DNA from: an uncultured Spartobacteria bacterium
GTDB lineage: Bacteria > Verrucomicrobiota > Verrucomicrobiia > Chthoniobacterales > Chthoniobacteraceae
Assembly (NCBI GenBank): GCA_903882875.1
Contig: CAIRYQ010000042.1
Coordinates: forward strand, 124,001 to 188,000
DNA: 64,000 nucleotides
Direction of reading: 5' to 3'
A program made the position numbers and the translations under genes. Position 1 is the stretch's first letter, and every line of letters begins with the position of its first letter. Below are positions 33,839-42,133 of this stretch, piece by piece. The notes under the pieces were generated by a model that saw nothing but the letters and a program-made list of their open reading frames with translations, made no database searches and had not been told where the DNA came from.

Positions 33839-34786
33839 TCATTTGTCATTTGTGTATTTCACTCCCGTCGCGAGCAGAGTCTGCAAGTGGGGCGGCTGGG
33901 GTTCCCGCGCGACAGTCATCACCTCGATGCCGGTGAAGCCCGCCTTCTCCAGCCAGCCGTGCAGATCGGCTTCGCCGAAGCCGAGCCAGCGGTCGGCGTA
34001 AAGTTCGCGCGCCTCCTCGAACTGATGCTGCAGCAGATCGAGCACGACGACGCGCCCTCCCATGCGCAACAGTTTGTGCGCGGCGGTGATCGCAGTCTGC
34101 GGATGTTCGGCGTGATGGAGCGCCTGGCTGAGCAGCACGAGGTCCACGCTCTCCGGTTCGATGGGCGGATTCTCGATGTCGCCGAGGCGGTATTCCAGAT
34201 TTTGCAGGCCGTGCTCCTTCGCGAGTTTCACGCCGAACTCGACCATCTTCTCGCTGTTGTCCACGGCGATTACTTTCTGCACGCGCTTCGCGAGCAACTG
34301 CGCGAGCGTACCTTCGCCTGCGCCGAGATCCGCGGCGATCGTCGTCGTCGGCACGAGGAGAAAAAGAAAATGCGCCACGGCTTCCCACGTCCTGCCGGGA
34401 CAGTGCGTGCGGCCAAATTTCCCCGCGAGCCTGTTGAAGTATTCGCGCGTGCGGTCGTTGCGCTTCTGCACTGCGACCTTCAGCGCCGTGCGGTCGCGCC
34501 CGGTCTCCGCGATTTCGCGGCGTGCGGCTTTCAAGATCGGATCGAGGTCCGGGAGCGCCTCGCGCTCGACGAGCGTGTAGTAAATATTTTTCCCCGAGCG
34601 TCGGTCGCGCACGAGGCCTGCCTGCCGGAGTTGCGCGAGGTGATTTGAAATTCGCGACTGCCCCATGCCGAGGATTTCCTGCAGCTCGGCGACCGACAGT
34701 TCCTCCTCGCCGAGCAGCAGCAAAATGCGGAGCCGCGTGGCGTCGGCGAGCAGTGCAAGACTTTCGATGAGCGACGGCACGCGCAC
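33839..34786 (-). CDS. ArsR-type regulator fused to SAM-dependent methyltransferase
   Basis: A 315-aa two-domain protein. Residues 1-95 are an ArsR winged helix (LADATRLRILLLLGEEELSV and VAELQEILGMGQSRISNHLAQL-type HTH). Residues about 135-310 are a class I methyltransferase with motif I AADLGAGEGTLAQLL, VIAVDNSEKMVEF and VDLVLLSQALHHAEHP. Such fusions are often found near methionine or S-adenosylhomocysteine genes, where they may sense SAM or SAH, but no such gene is next to it. The GTG start shares one base with the stop of the upstream propeller gene (tagtg), so translation is coupled. Confidence 0.88.
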   Translation of the reverse strand: MRVPSLIESLALLADATRLRILLLLGEEELSVAELQEILGMGQSRISNHLAQLRQAGLVRDRRSGKNIYYTLVEREALPDLDPILKAARREIAETGRDRTALKVAVQKRNDRTREYFNRLAGKFGRTHCPGRTWEAVAHFLFLLVPTTTIAADLGAGEGTLAQLLAKRVQKVIAVDNSEKMVEFGVKLAKEHGLQNLEYRLGDIENPPIEPESVDLVLLSQALHHAEHPQTAITAAHKLLRMGGRVVVLDLLQHQFEEARELYADRWLGFGEADLHGWLEKAGFTGIEVMTVAREPQPPHLQTLLATGVKYTNDK

Positions 34787-36054
34787 TATTCCTCCACGCG
34801 GTAGAGCGCCGTGCGCGTGCGCAGGAACATCGCCTTGCCGCTCACCGCCGGTGCGGCCATGAAGCCGTCGTCAAATTTTCCGGTGCCGAGTTTTTTGAAC
34901 TCCGGCGCGGCGGCGGCCACCGTCACTGTTCCGTTCTCACTGAAAAAGTAGAGCTTCCCATCCGCGAGCAGCGGCGACGCGGAATAGTCGCCGCCGATGC
35001 GCTCGCTCCATTTCACCTCGCCGGTCTTTTGCTCGATGCACCAGGCGATGCCCTTGTCGTCCACGGCGTAAATGTAGTCGCCGTCGAGCAGCAGCGACGG
35101 CTTCGTCGGCGAGGCTTTCACCGCGCGCCACGCGACAGACGATTCGTTCAGCTCCCCGCTGCCGCCGAGCTTCAACGCGGTCAGTTGGTTCTTTTTTCCA
35201 AAACCCGGCGTGAGGAACCACATGCCGTGGGCGACGACCGGGCGCGACGACGCGCTATGCACGCCTTCCTGACCGAAGCGCCACACTTCCTTGCCGGTCG
35301 CGGGCTCATACGCGTAGTGCGCCTTCGCTCCGCTGGAGAGCAGCAGTGGCTTGCCATTCCATTCGATGACGTGCGGCGTGCCGAACGCCTTCCGCCAGTC
35401 GCCATCGGCCTCCACTTTTCCATCGGGCTGGATGTCCTTGTAGTCCACCGAGCGCTTGTCCTCCCACACGGTCTTGCCGGTCTTTTTGTCGAGCGCGACG
35501 ATGAACTGGTGGTCGCTGCCGTCGAATGGGTAATATAGCAGCCCGTTCCAAACGATCGGCGAGCTGCCCGCGCCGCGGAAGTGATTGCACACAAAGTCGC
35601 GCCGCTCCCAGAGGATCGCGCACGTTTTCGTGTCAATGCACGCGATGGCCGGCGCGCCCCAGCTTGCGTAAAGTTTGCCATCCTCAATCACCGGCGTCGG
35701 CGACGCATAGCTGTTGAACTTGTGGCAGAACTGCGGCTTCTCGACGCGGAAGAGCGCCTTGTCGTGCAGCACCTTTCCCGTCGTCTTGTCGAAGGCCATC
35801 ACGCCGAGTTCCGTGCCGTCCTCGGTCGCCGTCGTGACCCACACCTCGTTGCCCCAGATGACTGGCGAAGACCACGCCTTGCCGTGCGTCGCTGCCTTCC
35901 ACTTCACATGCACGCCCTCGCCGATTTCGACGGGCAGCGATTTTGCGTCCGAGCGCCCGTCACCGTTGGGCCCGCGGAACTGCGGCCAGTTGTCCTCCGC
36001 GTGGAGGGGGAAAGTGAGCAGCGTTGCGGCGAGGAGGAACTTGGTCGGAGTCAT
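34786..36054 (-). CDS. Secreted PQQ-like beta-propeller protein
   Basis: A 422-aa exported protein with a signal peptide (MTPTKFLLAATLLTFPLHAE). It consists of a seven- or eight-bladed outer membrane/quinoprotein-type propeller with repeated K-x-[ST]-W/V-G-x-x-x-W-Q phrases such as TCAILWERRDFVCNH, TGKTVWEDKRS and TGKEVWRFGQEG. The leading NWPQFRGPNGDG motif is the hallmark of the PVC 'PQQ-binding-like beta-propeller repeat' family. Ligands for PQQ or Ca are not certain, and many members are non-enzymatic. It is the first gene of a two-gene unit with the ArsR-methyltransferase fusion. Confidence 0.85.
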   Translation of the reverse strand: MTPTKFLLAATLLTFPLHAEDNWPQFRGPNGDGRSDAKSLPVEIGEGVHVKWKAATHGKAWSSPVIWGNEVWVTTATEDGTELGVMAFDKTTGKVLHDKALFRVEKPQFCHKFNSYASPTPVIEDGKLYASWGAPAIACIDTKTCAILWERRDFVCNHFRGAGSSPIVWNGLLYYPFDGSDHQFIVALDKKTGKTVWEDKRSVDYKDIQPDGKVEADGDWRKAFGTPHVIEWNGKPLLLSSGAKAHYAYEPATGKEVWRFGQEGVHSASSRPVVAHGMWFLTPGFGKKNQLTALKLGGSGELNESSVAWRAVKASPTKPSLLLDGDYIYAVDDKGIAWCIEQKTGEVKWSERIGGDYSASPLLADGKLYFFSENGTVTVAAAAPEFKKLGTGKFDDGFMAAPAVSGKAMFLRTRTALYRVEE

Positions 36055-36128
36055 GGGTGCGCGGGAAATAACCGCGCACGCACGCATTGGCTAGATGATC
36101 CTTGCGCCGCGAATGTCGCCGGGCCCGC

Positions 36129-36437
36129 CTACTTGAAAATATTCTCCAGGGCGTCCTGCCGCTCCTTGGATTCGGCCTTGATGGCTTTGATGTTTTCCTT
36201 CGTCCGATCTTCGTGCGTGCTCCTTTTTACCGAGCGATGGTGCGGAACGAGATCGCCGATGTCCTCGCGGAATACAAACGCGCAGACCGCCGTGACGAGC
36301 AGGCCCACGAGGATCCCCTTGCGCCGGACTTTCTGCCAGAGCAACTGACGCTGCCGTTCGCGAAGTTCGCGCGCTGTTTGTTCGGCGGCTTTGTTGCCGT
36401 AGTGGTTCATTAAACTGGAAAACACGTCCTGGCTCAT
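36129..36437 (-). CDS. Small single-pass membrane protein
   Basis: A 102-aa hypothetical protein. The start at 36437 (MSQDVFSSLMNHYGNKAAEQ) is preferred over an upstream start that would add an unlikely tail. An Arg/Gln-rich helix (ARELRERQRQLLWQKVRRKG) precedes one transmembrane segment (ILVGLLVTAVCAFVFRED), followed by a charged, partly helical C-terminus (KENIKAIKAESKERQDALEN). Its topology is probably N-in. It is in the same orientation as the propeller gene that follows it, 74 bases away, and may belong to that unit. No family is recognised. Confidence 0.6.
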   Translation of the reverse strand: MSQDVFSSLMNHYGNKAAEQTARELRERQRQLLWQKVRRKGILVGLLVTAVCAFVFREDIGDLVPHHRSVKRSTHEDRTKENIKAIKAESKERQDALENIFK

Positions 36438-36602
36438 GGTGCCGGATGACAAAGCAGTGAGCGTGCCTGCCGAAATGTGGCGCGGAAAATTTGCCGGCAT
36501 GATTGTCCGAAATGCCGTCTGCGTCCGGAGCAAACTCATGCGTGCATTTGCGGTTGCGCCATTTCCGTGACGACCTGTGCCGACAGTTTGCCGGCATCAC
36601 AT

Positions 36603-38030
36603 TCACGCCGCGCTGCGCATCCGCAGGAAGCGGAAAAATTCCACACCCTCGCGAAGCCGCCGCTTCATCACCTGCCAGTCGGTGAGCATCGTCTTCACGA
36701 TGCGCGCGATGGGGCGCGGGCGAAAGTAGTACGCGCGGTAGAATTTTTCCACCGCCGCGAAAATCTCCTCGCGCGGCAGCCCGTCGTATTCGAGCGCGGC
36801 GGTCTGCGTGCCGCTCTCGCTCACGAGCGTGGCGTCGCGGCCGAACCATCCATTTTCGACTGCCTGCCGGTAAAGCTCCGTGCCCGGATACGGCGCGGCG
36901 AGGCTCACTTGGATGCTGAAGACATCGAGTTCCTTCGCAAATTCCACCGTGCACTTGATCGTCTCCGGCGTCTCGCCCGGCAGGCCGAGGATGAACGTGC
37001 CGTGAATGGTGATGCCGAGCTTGCGGCAGTTGCGCGTGAACTCCTTTGCTTCCTCAATGCGGATGCCCTTTTTGATGTTGTCGAGGATGCGCTGGTCGCC
37101 GCTCTCATAGCCGACGAGCAGCAGCCGGAGGCCGTTGTCGCGCATCGTTTTCAAAGTCTCGTAGTTCACATTCGCACGCGCGTTGCAGCTCCATGTGATG
37201 CCGAGCCTGCCGAGATGCTGCGCGATTTCGCGGGCGCGCGGCTGATAGGCGGTGAATGTGTCGTCGTCGAAAAAAAACTCGCGCACTTGCGGGAAAAGCT
37301 GCTTCGCGTGCGCCATCTCTCGCGCGACAGCCTCGGGCGAACGCGCGCGATATTTGTGTCCGCCGACCGTCTGCGGCCAGAGGCAGAACGTGCATTGCGC
37401 GGGGCAGCCGCGGCCCGTGTAGTGCGAGACGTAAGGATGCTTCAGGTAGCCGATGTCGTAGCGCTCGATGTCGAGGTCGCGCTTGTAAACGTCCATCACG
37501 CTCGGCAGTTCATCCATCGCGGTGATGAGCTGGCGCTCGTCGTTGTGGATGATTTTCCCATCGCGGCGAAACGAGAGGCCCGCAATTTTTTCCAGCGGCA
37601 ATCCTTCGGCCACGTCGCGGCAGGTGAAGTCGAATTCCTTGCGCCCCACCCAGTCAATCGCCTCGCTCGCGCGCAGCGTGTCCTCCGGCAGCACCGCCGC
37701 GTGCGCGCCGACAAGTCCGATGGAAAGTCCTGGCTGCTGCGATTTCAACGACTCCGCGAGCGCCGCATCGCCGCGCAAAGTCGGCGCGCTCGTATGGATG
37801 ACCACGAGTTCGTAGTCGCGTGCAATGCGCAGGATGTCGTCCTTCGTGAGATCGTGCGGGGGCGCATCCACGAGCCGCGATCCCGGCACGAGCGCCGCGG
37901 GCTGCGCGAGCCAGGTGGGATACCAGAACGAACGGATCTCTCGCTTTGCCTGATACCGCGATCCCGCGCCGCCATCGAAGCCCTGCCACGACGGCGGATT
38001 GACGAAGAGGGTTTTGAGGAATGACGGCAT
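36603..38030 (-). CDS. hpnJ: Hopanoid C-ring/cyclitol-ether radical SAM protein HpnJ
   Basis: A 475-aa B12-binding radical SAM protein. The N-terminal signature (NPPSWQGFDGGAGSRYQAKR, then EIRSFWYPTWLAQPAALVPG) is very characteristic of HpnJ, a hopanoid biosynthesis enzyme implicated in making the cyclitol ether headgroup of bacteriohopanepolyols. The N-terminal half is a cobalamin-binding-like Rossmann domain. The [4Fe-4S] motif CPAQCTFC (CxxxCxxC) is near residues 206-213, followed by WPQTVGGHKYRARSPE. The C-terminus holds LLLVGYESGDQRILDN. No other hpn gene (shc, hpnC-H) is in the window, so the rest of the pathway must be elsewhere. Confidence 0.88.
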   Translation of the reverse strand: MPSFLKTLFVNPPSWQGFDGGAGSRYQAKREIRSFWYPTWLAQPAALVPGSRLVDAPPHDLTKDDILRIARDYELVVIHTSAPTLRGDAALAESLKSQQPGLSIGLVGAHAAVLPEDTLRASEAIDWVGRKEFDFTCRDVAEGLPLEKIAGLSFRRDGKIIHNDERQLITAMDELPSVMDVYKRDLDIERYDIGYLKHPYVSHYTGRGCPAQCTFCLWPQTVGGHKYRARSPEAVAREMAHAKQLFPQVREFFFDDDTFTAYQPRAREIAQHLGRLGITWSCNARANVNYETLKTMRDNGLRLLLVGYESGDQRILDNIKKGIRIEEAKEFTRNCRKLGITIHGTFILGLPGETPETIKCTVEFAKELDVFSIQVSLAAPYPGTELYRQAVENGWFGRDATLVSESGTQTAALEYDGLPREEIFAAVEKFYRAYYFRPRPIARIVKTMLTDWQVMKRRLREGVEFFRFLRMRSAA

Positions 38031-38096
38031 GGGAGAGTGCTTACGCCGGATTGGCGCGGAATGCACGCGCCGTGCGTGGAGCCGTCGCGAGCGATT

Positions 38097-39812
38097 CTAC
38101 TTTTTGCTCCAAAGCTTCTGAAACTCCTCCTCGGAGATCGTCCGCACGCTGCCGTCCGCAAAGCCCGCCGTGCGCTTCCCGTCGGGTCCTGCCGTCGGTG
38201 CGGCTATGACGATCTCGTTGGCGTCCGATGTGGCAGCCATGGGGTTGCGGTAGAGCCAGGGCGTGTGTGAGTTTGTACGGCGGTCGGTGAACTCAAGGAG
38301 ATTGGAACTGGAGACGTATTTCGGCGCGAGTTCGGAAAGCGCGGCGGGATATTTTCCGTTGTCGGCTTCGTACATTTTCAGCGCCACGCCGACTTGCCTC
38401 AGGTTGTTCATGTCGCTCGCTGAGACGGCCTGCGTTCGCGCAGTCTTATAAACGGGTACGCTCCACCCGAATAATACGGCGGCAGTGGAGACGGCGGCCA
38501 CGGTCGAGGAACTGACGGGAATCGTGGTGTTTGCGGCGGTGAGGATTCCGTCGGGCTGGTTTGCGAGGACGAGCGCCTGGCCGTGGCTGAGGTGCGGCTT
38601 CACCCAGCCGAGAATTTTTGCGGCGATTGCCTTGTCCGTCGCGGAGTCGCCTTCCTTCTCCACGGCTTTCGCGATGAGATCGCTCAAGGTCTGGAGCAGG
38701 CGCGAGGAGGTGTAGATGCTCGAATTCCCCTCAGTCGGCAGGTCGCGCCACGCTTGCGTGAAGTCCGCGCCTTGCGTGATCTTTTCCTTGCCCGCGACGA
38801 TGGAATCGAAGAGCGCGGTGCGCGATGCGATGAGGATGCGGTCAGCCTTTGAATCGAAACGCACGACGGGCTGGTAATCGATCGGCGGCGGGCCGGCAGG
38901 AGTTTTCATGCGGACCGTCAGCACGCCGCCCTCGTCAGTGACAGTGACTGGCGCATCGGGTTGCGAGAGCAGCGGCATGAACTGCGGCTTCAGCACCTCG
39001 ACGAGCCAGCCGAGCCGATCGATCACGATCACGCCGTCCGCGCCGGGAAATTCAGGCGCATTCGGAGAAGGTTGGAATTTCTGCGAAGGATCGAGGCGGA
39101 GGAAAATTCCGATGCGTGCGTCGAGCTTCTCGAGGATCTGCTTGCCGCTGAGCCCGAGCGGCGGGACAGGCTCTGACATTTTCTGATCAATCTCTGCACG
39201 CTCCGCCTGCGGGATCATCGCGAGGATGCCGGGTAGCGTCTCTCTCGTGAAGTCGTTGAGGTGGATCGGAAATTCCAGCGCGAGATCGGTGTCCTTTGGC
39301 GCGACATCAAGGAGTATCAGTTTCGCGGCCGGGCCGCCGCCCAGTGTGAGCAGGCCCTTTCGCCCCTGTGGCGTGTGGGCGAATGCGCGCGAGTGAAACG
39401 TACCGTCGCCGCGTGCGCGCGTGCTCGCCCCGGTGGCCGCGATGGAATCGAGCCCGAGAAGCTGGAACAGCTTTTCAAACGTGAAGCCCGGCGGGAAGTC
39501 CTTCCGCCCGCGTTCGGGAAGCGCCTTGATGATTTCATCGAGAAAATTTGCGAGCATCTTTGCGCCGCCGGCCTCGGAATACTCGAAGGAGCGAGCGCCG
39601 AGTTCCAAGTGCGAAGCGACCGTGCGGAACGATGCGGATGAGCCTTCGCCGATGAGCGCGACGGAATTTTCCGACGCCGCGGATTTCGGCGCCGCAGCAT
39701 TTGCCGTCGTGCCGGCCGGGGAGTCGGCAGCGGGCTTGCACTGCGTGAAAGTCAGCGATGCGAGGGCGAGGGTGACTTGGGCAAACCGCTTGAGGAGAGA
39801 CGTGCGTTTCAT
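38097..39812 (-). CDS. Large lipoprotein with pilin-like C-terminal segment
   Basis: A 571-aa putative lipoprotein. The signal MKRTSLLKRFAQVTLALASL is followed by a TFTQC lipobox (Cys near 25) and a Thr/Ala-rich linker. Residues about 50-440 form a large beta-rich domain that I do not recognise, with no active-site motif. A hydrophobic stretch (STVAAVSTAAVLFGWSVPVY) precedes NNLRQVGVALKMYEADNGKY and PAALSELAPKYV, which are very similar to the ends of type II secretion pseudopilins and DUF1559-type PVC proteins. The last 50 residues resemble the DUF1559 tail (GPDGKRTAGFADGSVRTIS). Confidence 0.65.
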   Translation of the reverse strand: MKRTSLLKRFAQVTLALASLTFTQCKPAADSPAGTTANAAAPKSAASENSVALIGEGSSASFRTVASHLELGARSFEYSEAGGAKMLANFLDEIIKALPERGRKDFPPGFTFEKLFQLLGLDSIAATGASTRARGDGTFHSRAFAHTPQGRKGLLTLGGGPAAKLILLDVAPKDTDLALEFPIHLNDFTRETLPGILAMIPQAERAEIDQKMSEPVPPLGLSGKQILEKLDARIGIFLRLDPSQKFQPSPNAPEFPGADGVIVIDRLGWLVEVLKPQFMPLLSQPDAPVTVTDEGGVLTVRMKTPAGPPPIDYQPVVRFDSKADRILIASRTALFDSIVAGKEKITQGADFTQAWRDLPTEGNSSIYTSSRLLQTLSDLIAKAVEKEGDSATDKAIAAKILGWVKPHLSHGQALVLANQPDGILTAANTTIPVSSSTVAAVSTAAVLFGWSVPVYKTARTQAVSASDMNNLRQVGVALKMYEADNGKYPAALSELAPKYVSSSNLLEFTDRRTNSHTPWLYRNPMAATSDANEIVIAAPTAGPDGKRTAGFADGSVRTISEEEFQKLWSKK

Positions 39813-39935
39813 GCTGGCGAGTCCATTCCCGCCGGAAGGCGAAGGCAATGCGCAAATCGCCGGGGAGCACGTCGCGCTGGACATCGCGCGTGCCGGGCTG
39901 ATTCATTGCGGCACACTCAAAAAACACCACCGACC

Positions 39936-40250
39936 ATGAACATTCAGAAGATGATGAAGCAGGCGCAGAAGATGCAGGCAGAGATGCAGCGCACCCAGGA
40001 GGAACTCGGGCAGCGCACTGTCGAGGCCACCGCGGGCGGAGGGAAAATCACGGTCACGGCCAACGGGGCGGGGGACATTCTCTCGATCAAGATCAGCAAG
40101 GACGTGGTGGATCCGAACGACGTGGAGATGCTCGAAGACCTCGTGCTCACCGGCGTGCAAAAGGCGATCGAGGAGGGCCGCGCGCTCATGCAGGCGGAGA
40201 TGGGCAAGATCACCGGTGGCATGGGCATGCCGCCGGGACTCGGGTTTTGA
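39936..40250 (+). CDS. ybaB: YbaB/EbfC family nucleoid-associated protein
   Basis: A 104-aa small DNA-binding protein of the YbaB/EbfC type, usually dimeric and tweezer-shaped. The family pattern is complete: helix KMMKQAQKMQAEMQRTQEEL, a strand with VEATAGGGKITVTANGAGDI, ISKDVVDPNDVEMLEDLV, and the C-terminal helix MGKITGGMGMPPG. In many bacteria it follows dnaX and precedes recR, but neither is here. The gene lies alone between two minus-strand genes, divergent from the large lipoprotein by 123 bases. Confidence 0.93.
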   Translation: MNIQKMMKQAQKMQAEMQRTQEELGQRTVEATAGGGKITVTANGAGDILSIKISKDVVDPNDVEMLEDLVLTGVQKAIEEGRALMQAEMGKITGGMGMPPGLGF

Positions 40251-40327
40251 TCAGCCGTTGAAAACGGCGCCGACTTCACGGCATCCGCAAAGCAATCGCG
40301 CGTGGCTTTTCTCCGCGGGCTGCAGCT

Positions 40328-40762
40328 TCAGGCCTGCGCGTGCGGTGGGCGTTCTTCGTCGGCATCAATGTAGTCGAACATCGTCTGGATGTCCTCGCGT
40401 GCGGAGAGCCCGCTCTCGGCCTTGCGCTGCACGAGTCGCTCGCTCGCCGCATCGTTCCAGCCGCGTTTGCGCATGAATTCATTCCACACGTAGGCGTCCT
40501 GCTCGTCGAATTGCCGACCGCGCGCGCGGCACCATGCGAGCGTCTCGTCGTCGGATGCGCCGCCTTTCACATGCGCGACGATATCCGCGTACGGCAAGCC
40601 GAGGAATTGCACGCATGTCTTGTCAAAGCCCTCGCCGAGATTTGCGTGGAGTTCGGGATGGAGTTCGCCGCGTGCGTGCAGGCGGATATTGTCGAGCATG
40701 CGTCCGAAATAGACGAGGCCGCCGACTTTGTCGTGTGGGCTGCGAATGCCGGGGACTTTCAT
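40328..40762 (-). CDS. DUF5069 protein
   Basis: A 144-aa cytosolic protein of DUF5069, whose function is unknown. It has the family's LGLPYADIVAHVKGGASDDE, GLVYFGRMLDNIRLHARGEL and DEQDAYVWNEFMRKRGW segments. The ATG at 40762 is used; a GTG six bases upstream would add two residues. The domain is often annotated as Trp-His-rich with a possible ligand pocket. It is common in Verrucomicrobiota and sits here beside larB (58 bases), in the same orientation. Confidence 0.82.
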   Translation of the reverse strand: MKVPGIRSPHDKVGGLVYFGRMLDNIRLHARGELHPELHANLGEGFDKTCVQFLGLPYADIVAHVKGGASDDETLAWCRARGRQFDEQDAYVWNEFMRKRGWNDAASERLVQRKAESGLSAREDIQTMFDYIDADEERPPHAQA

Positions 40763-40819
40763 GCGCACGGTTTAGCGTGTGCGCACGGATTGCGCACGGG
40801 GAAAAATTGCGCCCGCCGT

Positions 40820-41503
40820 TCAGCCGCGCGGCTGAGCGAGGCGGTTGATCTGCGCGGCGGCGTACGCGGCTCCGAAGCCGTTGTCTATGTTCACGACCGT
40901 CACGCCGCTGCCGCAGGAGTTCAGCATCCCGAGCAGCGCCGCCACGCCGCCGAAGCTCGCGCCGTAGCCGACGCTCGTGGGCACGGCGATGATCGGCTTG
41001 CTCACGAGTCCAGCGACCGCACTCGGCAGCGCGCCTTCCATTCCGGCGACGACGATGATGGCATTCGCGGCCTCGATGCGATCGCGCACGGCGAGCAGTC
41101 GGTGGATTCCCGCGACGCCGACATCCGTGAAGCGCTCGACGCGGTTGCCGAAAATTTCGAGCGTCACCGCCGCTTCGTCGGCCACCGGCATGTCGCTCGT
41201 GCCCGCGCAGACGACCGCGATGTGGCCGTCGAGCTTCGTGAGCGGCGTGCGCTCGACGGTGATGCAGCGCGCACTCGCGTGCCAGCGCGCGTCGGCAAAA
41301 TGCGCGGCGACTGCGCCCCACTGCTCCTCCGTCGCGCGGCTCACGAGCAGCACGGGATCCTTTTCCAAAATCGCGCGCGCGATTTCCGCGACCTGCATCG
41401 GCGTTTTTCCGGGGCCGAAGATTACCTCGGGAAATCCGCAGCGCCGCCGACGGTCCGTGTCCACGCGCGCAAAGCCGAGATCGGTGAAGCCGCTGTCCGG
41501 CAT
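40820..41503 (-). CDS. larB: Nickel-pincer cofactor biosynthesis protein LarB
   Basis: A 227-aa PurE-related carboxylase/hydrolase that carboxylates nicotinic acid adenine dinucleotide in the first step of the nickel-pincer nucleotide cofactor of lactate racemase. The family blocks are [67 protein letters not shown] and [20 protein letters not shown]. LarC and LarE are not in the window. The ATG at 41503 shares its first base with the stop of the upstream GNAT (TGATG), so the two are translationally coupled. Confidence 0.9.
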   Translation of the reverse strand: MPDSGFTDLGFARVDTDRRRRCGFPEVIFGPGKTPMQVAEIARAILEKDPVLLVSRATEEQWGAVAAHFADARWHASARCITVERTPLTKLDGHIAVVCAGTSDMPVADEAAVTLEIFGNRVERFTDVGVAGIHRLLAVRDRIEAANAIIVVAGMEGALPSAVAGLVSKPIIAVPTSVGYGASFGGVAALLGMLNSCGSGVTVVNIDNGFGAAYAAAQINRLAQPRG

Positions 41504-41985
41504 CACGATTTCGGGAGCGTCGCCGCGTCCTTCGTGAGCGGCAGGCGCAGCGGGATCATCTGGCTCTTGAAGAAACCCATCTTCTGGAAAAACGTCTGGC
41601 CTTCCGCGTTGATGCGATCCGTGAGCAGCGTCACGCGCAGGAATTCTTTTTTCTTCGCGTACTCGATCGCGTGCGAGAGCAACTGCCGCCCGACGCCGCG
41701 CCCGCGGTAGTCCACGCGCACGATCACATCCTCGAGCAGCACGACGAAGCCGCCCTCCGCCGTGCTGATCGTGAAAAGCAAATTCACCATGCCGACGATT
41801 TGGTTGTTCCAGCGATAGACGAAGATGCGCCCGCGGCTCGGCTGTTCGAGAATGAGGCGCAGCCCGCGCTCCTGTTTCGAGCGGTCGGGGACGAAATCAC
41901 CCTCCTGCCCAAACAGCTCGTAGAGAAGATCCACCATGTGCGGCAGATCTTCCAACGTGGCTTGTTCGATGATGGCTTCGTTCAT
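41503..41985 (-). CDS. GNAT family N-acetyltransferase
   Basis: A 160-aa GNAT. The start at 41985 ([20 protein letters not shown]) begins the domain directly; a longer in-frame start at 41994 is possible. Motif A, the acetyl-CoA-binding V-x-x-x-x-R-G-x-G-[IV]-G, is seen in [17 protein letters not shown]. The rest reads [19 protein letters not shown], with the family's C-terminal pattern of NxxxxxFYxKxGF. The acceptor amine is unknown. It overlaps larB by one base. Confidence 0.88.
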   Translation of the reverse strand: MNEAIIEQATLEDLPHMVDLLYELFGQEGDFVPDRSKQERGLRLILEQPSRGRIFVYRWNNQIVGMVNLLFTISTAEGGFVVLLEDVIVRVDYRGRGVGRQLLSHAIEYAKKKEFLRVTLLTDRINAEGQTFFQKMGFFKSQMIPLRLPLTKDAATLPKS

Positions 41986-42042
41986 CGCGGGCATGGACGC
42001 ATTCGTGCCAGAGAGGGATCGGTCGCGCAAGGCGGAACGTGG

Positions 42043-42061
42043 CACAGGCATCCTGCCAGTG
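42043..42061. repeat. Short palindrome in a likely dispersed intergenic repeat
   Basis: The spacer between the GNAT and the next gene contains cacaggca-tcc-tgccagtg, a 7/8-bp imperfect palindrome flanked by GC-rich sequence. This type of 'caggcatcctgcc' element recurs in verrucomicrobial intergenic regions, which I state from general familiarity only. It could contribute to bidirectional termination or be a mobile repeat. Confidence 0.35.
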
Positions 42062-42133
42062 GGCCTGCGAGTTCCCGCCCGTTGTGCGTGAGATTTGTTT
42101 TCAGCCTCGGCATCGGGTTGCATATCGTGAGCC

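Noticed and set aside
40254-40290. Possible terminator gccgtt-gaa-aacggc after ybaB
   Set aside because: The 6-bp stem has no following T-run, so it is not called.
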